In this document: positions 46,201-55,968 of the stretch, in pieces | Layout: the number at the start of each line of letters is the position of its first letter | Position numbering within the stretch: position 1 is the stretch's first letter | From: Heterodera schachtii | Lineage: Eukaryota; Nematoda; Chromadorea; Rhabditida; Heteroderidae | Reading direction: 5' to 3' | DNA: 64,000 nt | NCBI GenBank assembly: GCA_023374025.1 | Contig: SIJG01000099.1 | Coordinates: 412,906 to 476,905, forward strand | Made by a program: the position numbers and the translations under genes | The notes under the pieces: model-generated | The model's database searches: none | The model's input: the letters and a program-made list of their open reading frames with translations, nothing else | What the model was told of the DNA's origin: nothing

Positions 46201-48699
46201 ATTTTTTTTTCTTATGCAATATAGTCAAAAAGGAATTTAATTAGAAATTCAGATTTGCTTTTCACATTACTTTTTTTCGGCGCGCTTTTTCCAAAAAAAC
46301 TTTTGGGGAAGAAGGGGGTCCGGCGGTGCCGATAGGCGCCGCCGGGAAAAATTTTGAAAACTTTGATGGATATGTTTACAGATTTTGTCCAAAAAATGAT
46401 AGATTTTTGCGATTTTGAGAGAATTTTTTTAATAAGATTAACGAATTTTTGGACCTGGGGATGCCGATAGGCATTGGCAGGCGAATTTAAATTTTAAAAA
46501 AAAATAAATTATAAAAAAACAGTCAACCGGCATCGAACTCATGAGAGAAAGTAATGTCAATGTTGAAGCACTAACCACTACACTACGCTACACATGATTA
46601 GTTAATAGCAAAGTTTATATTATTTAATAAAAATTTGGTAAAATGGTTAAAAAATTCAAAATTTTGTTTAAATTTTTTGCTTTTTCTCCCACTAAAATAT
46701 CATTGTTTATTTTAAAAACCCAATCTTTAGGGGTGTACTTTTTTTCGCTTTTTCAGCCAAAAAGCGAAAGGCGAAAAGCGAAAGCGAAACGCCCAAAAAA
46801 AGCGAAAAAGCGAAAAGGCGAAAAGCCAAACTTGCAACATCCCTGGTAGGCACCCCCCAAAAAATAAACAATTAATTAGTGGTCGGGTGAAAATCCCAGT
46901 GACTTGCATTTGATGAGACTCAACGTAGAACCCCAACAAACAAAAACTATTTTGCAGAGAATTTTGTGCTCTTTCTAATAAGTGTTTGAAATTTTACGGA
47001 AAATTTTTTTCCATTCACCCATGAATTTTTACTTGAATTTTATGAATTTTCCCATTTTCAACGTATTTTGGGACTTTCCGAGCACCATGGATGAGTAATA
47101 TGATCAACTTGGTGTAATTGATTTTTTTTTAGTTCAGCATTACAAGTTAGACTAGCATGAATTTTTTAAATTTTTTCCCTTACTTAACTCTGAGAAAGAA
47201 ATTCTTTAATATTTTTAACATATATTTTTGAGCACAAAAATTTTTGAGTTCTAAATTTTCAGAATGATTCATAGAGCACATGGGAGGAAGTGAGTTTGGC
47301 TTCGGTCCATACCTATCACAATAAATACTTTATACCCATAACTTTAGAATTTTCCGGTTTTTTTTTTCTATATTTTGCCTTTAAAAGGACTAAATTATAA
47401 TTTATTTTCAATTTTTCCGCAACTTTTGTTTTTACGAATTGGAATTTTTCAGTCTAAAAAATACCTAAAATGAAATTTTTCTTGCATTTCCTTTACTGAA
47501 GTGAAAATGATGCACTTAATTCGCAAAAATCTGCATCAATTATTTAATTAAGCGTCTATTTATTAATTATCTTTTCATATTTATCCCCACAAAAATCTGA
47601 TCTTTGTTCATTTTCATTACCCTCGCGCTGCTCTTTGCACACAAATTGCAGTCCCGAGTAGGCCGCCTTCAGCTCGGACACCTGTTTGCTGCGCGATTCG
47701 CAGCGGACCATGCACTCGTCCACCCCGCGATAAGCACTGATTTTAAACAAAAAGCCCAAATTTTATAAATTTCACTCTAAAGCATTTAGCAACACTTTTA
47801 GTAAGCAAAATAAAAAATTTTATTGTGCAACAAAAATTAGGTCCAAAAATGTTCAAAAATCGACTTTTATGGCTTTTATGCACCATATGAAGAAACTTTT
47901 GCAGCTGCACGAATCATTTTGATTTGTGCAGCAGTTATACAGTAGAGCTTTGAAGTGATACCGGCTAACCTTCAACTGATTAAAATTGAGTAAAACCATT
48001 GGCGGTAAATTTTTCCAATTAAAATAATTTAACAGAAATTCTAAAGAGATATTTTTCATGATCACTTTTAAAATTTCTCAGTTTTATGATTTTTAATAAT
48101 GTATTTTTTTTAAATAATCAGTTGTGTAAATGATAAAATTCATGAAACTGACTCGCACACTCGTGAAAAGAATTTGTGCATGAAGTTTTGGCCTGCACTG
48201 TACACAAATGGGTTCACACTTAGCCCCGTTGATGAGGGCGTTGCCTCAATTAGCTTAATTGATGACGCTTTTTACTGAGATTGGCCAAAAGACAATAAAT
48301 AAATAAATTTGATTAATTATAAATAAATAAATTTGATTAATTAATTAATCTTGAGAATATAATTATCTTTTTAGAACCTTTTAAAAATTCGCTTGACGGA
48401 AAACGGGAAAACTAAAAATACAGAGGTTTCTTTTTCTGCTTCCGTAATTTGGCAATATATTTCAATAATAAATTAAAAATAATTAATTTTTCATTAAATC
48501 TGAACATTGGAAATCATTTTTCAACCAATTAAAACTTTTTTACCCTCTCCATTTCCTGAATGCAATTCCCATCACAATTCTGTGTATCTTCGAGCACCGA
48601 CACACCACTGATCGCCACAATTATCAGCAGAGGAAACAGTGTAGTGATCAAAATGGGATGATTGATCAGTTGGGTAATTATGTTGAGTGATGGTGTCAT
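43210..48699 (-). CDS. Six-exon secreted/anchored Cys-rich protein, CPG4-like
   Basis: Probable member of the nematode chondroitin-proteoglycan-4 (CPG4) domain family. Exons (minus): 48,699-48,544, 47,975-47,884, 47,736-47,621, 44,042-43,973, 43,915-43,811 and 43,465-43,210. All six phases fit and give 264 residues. The start MTPSLNIITQLINHPILITT begins a hydrophobic signal segment. About 14 cysteines follow, with NCDGNC, YNCCTNQNDSCSC, DECMVRCESR, SGLQFVCKEQRE and VRCMIPIIKDNC; the CAY...C...C...SGLQFVCKE pattern is the CPG4-like part. The C-terminus is hydrophobic (ILQVILITQSILLFLFLTMF), suggesting a GPI-anchor signal or membrane tail. Intron 3 is 3.6 kb and filled with repeats, including two hairpin modules and a tRNA-like sequence. 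Family assignment is moderate; the splice model is better supported. Confidence 0.6.
44308..44331 (-). repeat. GC hairpin module, antisense copy in intron
   Basis: Plus strand reads CCGGCGGCGCC-TATC-GGCACCACC, the reverse complement of the module found at 13,909 and 46,320. It is followed by a 14-base C run (44,338-44,351), equivalent to the G-rich flank of other copies. Confidence 0.65.
44861..46069 (+). other. Intronic open frames of unknown origin
   Basis: Short plus-strand frames at 44,861-45,052, 45,165-45,380, 45,399-45,626 and 45,806-46,069 lie one after another inside intron 3 of the CPG4-like gene. They share a hydrophobic/lysine-rich composition and could be relics of one transposon-derived gene, but I recognise no transposase or reverse transcriptase motif. 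The end at about 46,020-46,060 resembles about 12,010-12,050. Confidence 0.3.
46320..46345 (+). repeat. GC hairpin module, best-paired copy in intron
   Basis: CCGGCGGTGCC-GATA-GGCGCCGCCGG as at 14,093, within the same roughly 150-bp context (cggcgcgctttttccaaaaa before; gggaaaaattttg and gtttacagattttgtcc after). Confidence 0.75.
46520..46590 (-). repeat. tRNA-like sequence, degenerate
   Basis: On the minus strand TAGTGTAGTGGTTAGTGC is a good box A and GAGTTCGATGCC a good box B, about 35 bases apart. The anticodon arm and acceptor stem do not pair convincingly, so I call a tRNA-derived repeat or pseudogene of Glu/Asp-like type. Confidence 0.5.
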
Positions 48700-50792
48700 T
48701 ACGATAACTTTTTTTGGGGGCATGAAAGTGAAAAATTTAACTTTTTTAAATTTTTGGTTAGGTGGAAAAATTGGTGAAATTTGGCCCAAAAGTACGGCAA
48801 AATGCGGCACAAAGTGCACTTTAGGCGGAAAATTGAAGCTGTCAATGCCAATTTCGTGTGTAAAATCTTTTTTTTTTCTTTTCGTCTCTGTTTGAAATTA
48901 AAAAAGCCGAGGCAAATGCATTTAAATTTTTAAATATTTAAAAAATATTTTAATTTAATAGAGAAAATTTTTATTAGGAAATCGTCGGTCGGACGCCTTT
49001 AATGTCATGTGCACAAAAATGTTAAGTCGAAGATCGGAGAAAGACAAAAAAGACAAAGTTTCTTGGTTTATTTTTAACGTAAAAGATTAAATTAACATTT
49101 CAAACAGGTTACTAACAAATAAATATTTAAAATTAAATTTCCAAGAAATGTTATATTCTCTTTTTTCATTTATTACCTTCCAAATTTCCTTTTTTTCTAA
49201 TTTAATTGAAATTAATTTAAAAATTCAATTTCTGTTTTTACTAGCAATTAATTTCAAATATAACTTAAAGCAAAGCAGTAATTTCACTACAAAATATATT
49301 TATTAAACAGATTTTCATAGTTTAACCATTTTTAATTTGCATTTCTCTTTCTTTTCTAAAATTTGCAAAAAATTGTTTTTGTTTTCGCCAACTTTCCACT
49401 GTCCCACATTTTCAATGGTTGCTAATTATGATGATCAAATTGTGATCCCCCCCTCGCCATTCCGCGAATAATTTTTGTTGTTCTCTTGTGATCATCTCTT
49501 CATCCATCCTTTCATTCATTCATTCATTCAATCCCCGCGTCCATCACAAAACTGACTGATTGTCTTTTCTTCCTCGTCCTTCCCCCATAATCATTTTGTT
49601 ATTTATCAATTAGCACTTCATTATTATTATGATTTTGATTAGAATAATTTGTTCAGCTGAACTCGGACGGGGCAGTCCCCCGCCCTCCCCCCTCTTCACG
49701 TGCTTTTCCCGCTCTGCTGATGGGCAGCGGACGATGCATTCATTGGAAATGGCCTGATCCCGTCTAGCGGCACGTGTGTTTGACAATAACCGCGGGCGGA
49801 GAGGCGGGCGGCAGCGGCGGCGGTGGGACGACAAAATTGAAAAGAGGACGACGGCGAAAAGGACGACCAATTTTGGGTACGGAGGAGGGCGGGGGGACAG
49901 GGCGGGTGATAATGACAGATACTAACAAATGTGATCAAAAGGCGTAGCAGTAGCAGCAGCAAGGTCGACAAGATGTGATGATTAGGTATTTGAAATGGAA
50001 GGGGGGGGGGGGGAAGAGGGAGGGGTGGGTGGAAAAAATTTAAGAAAATGGAATTTTTTTTTGTAAAAAAATTTCATTCATGTGTGGGGAGGGGTGGGGG
50101 ATAAATGGAACGTCGTCGGCGGTCGGCGGGGTGTGCAGGGCGTGACAGCACCAAAACCTCAACAACAGCCCAGCCCAGCAAAGGCAGAGGAGGAGTCAGT
50201 CAGTCACTCAAAAATTCGAATCAGCGCCCGCCCCTTTTCCACTGATCAGCACCCAAATAAAATGCAAACACACAATGGAGCGGGCTGATTATTTTTTAGC
50301 CAAATGATAAGATAACACCCGCCGTAAAATTTTTAGTGGTTGCTTAAATGTGTTCCCAAATTCAGCAATTTGCCGTTGTCCGCTCATTTGTTTTGTGTTG
50401 TGCTGCCAGCGCCGACCATTCGTCTCAGCCCTTCCCATCATTTTTCATTATTCTCTTGATTGCCCAAAATGATCGGCGGAATCCTGGAAGATATCTGGAC
50501 GAGATTTATCGGTACAAATCTCTCCTGATCATTTTCATTCTGTTCATTGTTGAAGTGATCTGATCTGACCGGCCATCAAAATAGATATGTAAATATTGTT
50601 GCAAAAATCCATATACGGGAGATCTGATCACATTCAAAAATCATTGGTTATTTTTTTGATCATTTCCATAATAAAGCTGGGGGATTTCATTTTTTTCCCA
50701 TTTATTTAGACTTGGTGGAAGACATCTCTGATCAGTACGACGATTCTGAGCAACCAACAATCATCCACCACGAACCGGCAACACCAACAACA
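48700..50792. other. Intergenic region between divergent genes, GC-rich block
   Basis: This region lies upstream of both the CPG4-like gene (minus) and the dehydrogenase gene (plus). At about 49,660-50,230 base composition shifts to GC-rich with a 13-base G run (50,001-50,013). Two overlapping minus-strand frames there begin with hydrophobic stretches: 49,971-49,696 (MSTLLLLLLRLLITFVSICH) and 49,870-49,610 (MVVLFAVVLFSILSS, later NECIVRCPSAEREKHVKRG). Either could be a secreted peptide exon, but they are in different frames and I cannot choose. A plus-strand frame at 50,348-50,563 could be an upstream exon of the dehydrogenase gene but shows no targeting signal. Confidence 0.35.
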
Positions 50793-52486
50793 ATGTTTGA
50801 CAACTACGGTCCGATTGAGAAGATTGTTGTGGTCGGCACCGGCCTGATGGGCAGTGGCATTGCGCAAATTGCTGTCGAGTCGGGCGTCAAAGTGTGCCTG
50901 GTTGGCCGTAGTCAAGAGAAGTGTGATCAGACGCGGCAGAAGATCAACACGGGAGTGCAAAAGTCGATCAAGAAGCGCATGTCAACTGAAAGTGCCGAGG
51001 TAAACGACGGCAAACATGAAAATGGCATAGCAAAAATGATGGAACGAGTTGAAAATGGCAAAATGTCACTTTCCATAACCAAAATTTAGTAATTACTTTC
51101 ACTCTCTAATGAGTTTTAATTATCATAAAATATTCCTGATCGTTATAAAAAAAAAAGTTAAAAGTGCCATATGTCTCCATTTTTCGGGTTTTGAATCGGT
51201 TCAAAAATTTCGTTTAAACGCCCGCAGAGTTTATAAATTAATTCTTTCGCAATTTGAAAATTAAAGTCAAAGCGATAACTAAAAAATATTATTATTTTGA
51301 TCAGATCAATCATTGAACATTTGTTTTGCTTCAGGCACAGCAGCAGTTGGTGGAAGCAACAATGGAAAGCCTTGAGCTGGTGACCAACTTGGACGACGCG
51401 GGCTTGTCAGATGCCGACATTGTCATTGAGGCGGTGGTTGAAAATCTGAAGGTGAAGCAGAAGCTGTTCACGGAATTGGAAGCCAAGGTGATCAGAGGCA
51501 ATCTCAAAAGAATTTTTTATTTAAAATTAGATTAATTTAATATTTAAAATTTATTTTATTTGCTAATAAATAAGTGTCATTCAACAAATTCGAAATTACA
51601 GGTCAGCGAGAAGTGCCTGCTGGTCACCAACACTTCGTCCTTCCTGCTCGAGGACGTGTCGTGCAAAATGGGCGCCGCCAAGCGCGAGCAGTTCGGCGGG
51701 TTACATTTCTTCAACCCGGTGCCGGCGATGAAGCTGGTGGAGGTGGTGCGCGGCAATGGCACCAGCGACGCGGCGTACGAAGTGCTGGTCAATTTTTGCC
51801 AGAAAATAGGCAAAACGCCGGTCAAATGCATGGCAAGTTGTTTCTTTTATTGTTTATCAAAAATTAATGAAATATATAATTTACCTATAAATTCATAAAC
51901 CGTTATTTTTCATCGTTGTCCAAATTTAATAATTAATAAAATTTTGACTTAAATGTCATTGTTTTACAGGACACTCCTGGCTTCATTGTCAACCGCCTTC
52001 TGATACCGTAATCCATTATTTTTCTTAATTAGTTGGGCCTTTTAATGTTTAAATGCTTTTACAGCTACTTGGCCGACTCGATGCGTTTGGCGGAAAGCGG
52101 AAAGGCAACGCGCCGGGACATTGACACGGCCATGCGACTGGGCACCGGGTACCCGATGGGACCATTTGAGGCAAATTTTTGATTTATAAATTATTATTTT
52201 TGTATTTAATACATATTTTAATGATTTAGTTGATGGACTACATCGGATTGGACACAATGAAATTCATCATGGATGGTTGGCATCAGCGGTGTCCCGATGA
52301 CCATCGGTAAGCTCAAATTCCAAATATTTTGGCCATTTGTCAAATTTGAGTGGATCGTTTTGCCCAATTTGAATCTAAATATTTCAATTTTTCAGGTATA
52401 GCCCATGTGAAAGTTTGGACAGTTTAGTGGTGGGCGGCAAATTGGGAAGGAAAAATGGAGAAGGCTTCTACCGATATGCCAAATAA
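50793..52486 (+). CDS. 3-hydroxyacyl-CoA dehydrogenase
   Basis: NAD-dependent oxidation of L-3-hydroxyacyl-CoA to 3-ketoacyl-CoA in fatty-acid beta-oxidation. Seven exons: 50,793-50,999, 51,335-51,487, 51,602-51,832, 51,970-52,007, 52,065-52,170, 52,230-52,306 and 52,396-52,486; phases agree and give 300 residues, close to mammalian HADH. The N-terminal Rossmann domain has [14 protein letters not shown]. The catalytic region [18 protein letters not shown] includes the conserved His and Glu, then [11 protein letters not shown], and the C-terminal domain has [19 protein letters not shown] and ends GEGFYRYAK. The ATG at 50,793 precedes the dinucleotide fold; an acceptor at 50,708-50,709 (tttatttag) suggests trans-splicing or an upstream exon, so a short targeting leader cannot be excluded. 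Introns 3 and 5 use GC donors (gcaagt, gcaaat). AATAAA lies at about 52,560. Confidence 0.93.
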
Positions 52487-52986
52487 TTTTGAAAAGCATT
52501 GATCAAATGATCATTGAGATGTCATAAAGCGATTAATCTAATATTTTAAAGGTATATTGAATAAATATTTGTGTATAGTGAAAATATAAAAATATTAAAA
52601 AAAAAATTAAAAAAACGAAAATTTTGATGCAAATTCACCTTGGCAATGCCAAAAATTAATTTATTAGTTTTTCGTTGCTTTTTTAAGGACATTTGTGGAC
52701 CAAACTCTTTTTAGTCCCAATACAAGCATACTTTAATTCGGGTATTTTTCTGGAGAGGGATTGCCCAAAGAAGGCATTCAAGCAAATGTGTTCGGACTGG
52801 CCTCAGTTTCCTTAGAAATTTGTTGCTTCACATTTAGTGAAATTTCTTAGTTTTGGGCGTCTGTTTCTCTTTAATTTTTTTTCAGTTTTATCGGTATCCA
52901 TTCAGGCAAAAAATTTGTTCGCTTATGAAGAGCTAAATTTAAAGTCAAATAAAAATTAATATTAATACAATTCATATTTTTTGGCT
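52487..52986. other. Intergenic region between convergent genes
   Basis: Contains the 3' flank of the dehydrogenase gene and of the minus-strand GT11-like gene. No coding segment was recognised. Confidence 0.55.
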
Positions 52987-54949
52987 CTATGTTTTGAAAA
53001 AGAAATAAAATTTAAAAAACTGAACTGACACTTTAGGAAGTTTGTTTGCATCGTCCGGCATCAAATAAGCAATCCACCAAGAAAAGGTTGACGTTTGTGC
53101 CGTGATCAGTAGAGAATCGCATGCCATCACAGCAAAAGCAAAATCATTTGCTCTTGGCATTGGTTTTGGCACGTAAACATTGGCGAAAAGCAAAAAAAAA
53201 AAAAATTATCATTAAATATTTGATAATCAAAAGGTTTGCTAATTATTTGCCTGGCGATTAAATGATAAATCCGCCAAAAATTGCTTTTCTTCTCCCAGCA
53301 AAATGACAGAAATAGAAATGTTGCCAAACTTTTTCTGGAATTAAAAAATAATTAAAAATTAATGCCAATTCAATATTACAAACCCTTAAATATTCAAATC
53401 TAAATTCAATTCCTTTCTCAGTAAAATCTTTTTTCGAGCCCCAACCGTGACGGACAATGTCTCCCCTTCGGGTGTGCACACAAAATTTGTGCGACTGATC
53501 TTTTCTAAAAATTGGAGAAATAATATTATTAAATTGCGACAATTTGCAATTAAAAATATTTAAATGAAATTTTTCAATATAAATCAATTCCAAAAATTTT
53601 TTAGGTCCAAGGACATCCTTAGAATCCAAGATGAAGAATCCCGTCCCAAAAACCAACCCAAATAATTCTTTTTTTAATGCCATCACAGTTCTACAGAGTT
53701 GAAGACCAAATTGAAAAATTTGACGGATTTCCGTCCTCCGACTTCAAAGTATTTGTATGATTGGAGACAGGCCTCACCCTGAAAAATTAATTTTTAGAAT
53801 TTTTATTTAATATTTTTTTATAATTAATACATCCATTTCCAAATATTTCTGTTTAATCCTTGAGATCGCAAATCTTAAATAAAATTTAAAAATTGACAAA
53901 AAAAAAATGGGACTAGCGCGTTTCGTAAAAGTGCCAAGACAAAAAATGAAAATGAAAAACTGAAATTTTTTAAAAATTTTAAAAAATAGTAAATTTATGA
54001 AACGCACCGGCAGACCGAAAAACAATGCAAACTTTAGTGGGTCCTTATATGCAAAACATCCAATAAATCCGTTCTTGATATAAAAAATTTGATTTTGCTT
54101 CCCGCCGGCCGGATTCTTAATGCATTCAAAACATTTAGCAAAAAAATTAACAAATAAAAATAATTTTAAAAAATTATAATAAATAAATTTACAAAATATT
54201 TTTCTTGGCTGGCAAAGACCGGAAAAAGCATTTCCTTCTCGCGCCCTCCTTCTGTTCCATGATCGTGTGTTGTGTATTTTTGGCTCTCCTTGTAAATTGG
54301 CTTCCGTCCATAAGGTTTTCCAATGCCGTACAATGCGGCAAAACGGTATGGGTGGGACGCAACCGTGCAACGCGTCCGCGTCAAAATTTGGAGAACCATC
54401 GAAAAGTTTTGTAATTTTAACCTTTTTTGGAAATAATTTACCTTTATTTATTTATTTGTCAAATAAAAATACCACAGAAGGGCTAAATAATCTATTTATT
54501 CGTTTAGAGAAAGTATAAAGATTTTTTGGGTCTAAATGTGAAAAACTATTAATTATTTTAAAAGCCGTGGTTAAATCTATAACTTGTCTACGAACATCAA
54601 GTCTATCAAGTTTGAAAAGTTCAAGACGTTTGGTATATGAAATGTAAGGGAGATTACATTTTTTAGTGCTATTCTGGGAAAGTATTTTTGACAATTTTCT
54701 ATTCTGTAGTAAGGTTTCAAATGCTTATTCGCTTTCAGCGTATACATCACTTTATCGGTTTGATTTTGAAATTTCCAGGAGAGAATTTTTCAGGAAGCCA
54801 TATTTTTATATTTAAAAATAGAAAAATTTCATTCTCAAAACTCTCTGCCCATTTTCCCAAGTCTCGATGTCCTTTTGATTGGCCATTAAAAACACCATTT
54901 GGTTGCCGAGTCCTGCACATCCGCCACGTGTCGGGAATTTCACTTTGCA
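52987..54949 (-). pseudogene. GT11 alpha-1,2-fucosyltransferase-like gene, probably broken
   Basis: Glycosyltransferase family 11 homologue, normally adding fucose from GDP-fucose in the Golgi. Conserved pieces in order on the minus strand: GGCAGLGNQM (about 54,930-54,890), RFAALYGIGKPYGRKPIY (about 54,350-54,290), CLQSYKYFE (about 53,750-53,725), CVHTRRGDIVRHGWG inside exon 53,504-53,384 (donor-nucleotide-binding HxRRGD motif), ISVILLGEEKQFLADL (exon 53,334-53,251, followed by a GC donor) and ACDSLLITAQTSTFSWWIAYL (about 53,135-53,070). Phases fit for the middle exons. However, no AG is visible before the RFAALYG exon or before the last exon, where a T tract runs into ttgcttttcgcc. A LINE fragment sits in the first intron. 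I infer a decayed gene, although unusual splicing is possible. Confidence 0.65.
54452..54694 (-). mobile_element. Non-LTR retrotransposon fragment (RT C-terminal part)
   Basis: The minus-strand frame encodes LPYISYTKRLELFKLDRLDV followed by RRQVIDLTTAFKIIN, the pattern seen at the C-terminal end of CR1/Jockey-like reverse transcriptases (Y..R...L.L..L..RR...DL...YKI). Only this piece remains. It lies within the first intron of the GT11-like gene in the same orientation. Confidence 0.65.
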
Positions 54950-55968
54950 TCGAATTCCATCGGCCGCGACATTCGCCGTTTGTGGAAAACTTTTTAAGAA
55001 AATTTCAAAAAAAAATAATATTTCTATGCTTTTACTTTTGTTTGATTTTTCGGCCATTGAACAGTATGAATAAAAACAAAAATAAATTCACTTTATTAAG
55101 GCAGCAGCGCATTGTTCGCACTAAAATTGATAATAAATGAAAAAATTTAATTTAAATTTTCGAAAAATTTAAAGTATTAAATTTTTGAGAGTAAAAACGA
55201 AAAATCATTTTAATTTATCAAATACCAATATACAAAAATTTAATATTTGATATTTAAAATTGTCAATGAAATAATTTCCAGTAAAATTTATTTTAATAGG
55301 AATTTTGGACACAAAAAAAAGTTGACAATTTTCAAATTTTTCTTTAATTATTCGATCTTAGGAGTACATTTTCATAAAAAGTTGGTCTTTACTGGCGTTT
55401 TTTAGAATTTTCTTATAAAAGCTGAAATATGGACAAAAAATGCAATATGGAAATATGGAAACAAAAATGCCAAATATATAGAAACCCAAAAACCCGGATA
55501 AAGTGTGATAAGCAATTTTGGGAACATTGATTTATTTTTAGCACCTAATTAGGTACCTATTTTACGGGTTTAAGGACCTTAAAATCTGCCCCTAATAATA
55601 TTATTATTATTTAATTTTGTGTGACTGTTCAAAGTTCAATATTAAACATAATTTTAGTTTATGCCTTTCCTTCCAAAATTTGCTTCTCCCCCGCTTTTCC
55701 GCTGCTGCCATTTGACTCATTTCCTCGGCTAATGCAACAAACACCTCAACATTTCGACAAAGCCATTTAATATCATTTTCGCCAATCGATAAAATTTTAA
55801 TAATAAACCTTTAGTGTTGTCGGATGTTACCGAGAATTCAAACTTATGTTTCATTGATCAAAATTATGAAAATTTAATGTCCTTTTTGACTTTCGGGAGT
55901 TTGGGCACTTTCCAAAAACCGATTGAGATGAAAATTTTTACCGCACGTTGCATTTCCTAAAACATTTT
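54950..55968. other. AT-rich intergenic region
   Basis: The first 130 bases may be the upstream part of the GT11 first exon (a frame MAEKSNKSKSIEILFFFEIF precedes it). The rest is AT-rich with no recognised gene and runs up to the 422-bp tandem array. Confidence 0.5.

Larger units (their letters stand above)
46135..46835. repeat. AAAAGCGAAAAGGCGAAA simple-repeat patches
   Basis: Two patches (about 46,135-46,165 and 46,755-46,830) consist of irregular short repeats of aaaagcgaaaaggcgaaa. They are probably flanks of copies of the same dispersed element, one on each side of the hairpin module and tRNA-like sequence. Confidence 0.5.

Noticed and set aside
49610..49971. Secreted peptide gene in the GC-rich block
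   Set aside because: Two overlapping frames both begin with hydrophobic stretches and I have no splice or family evidence to choose, so it is only mentioned in the region entry.
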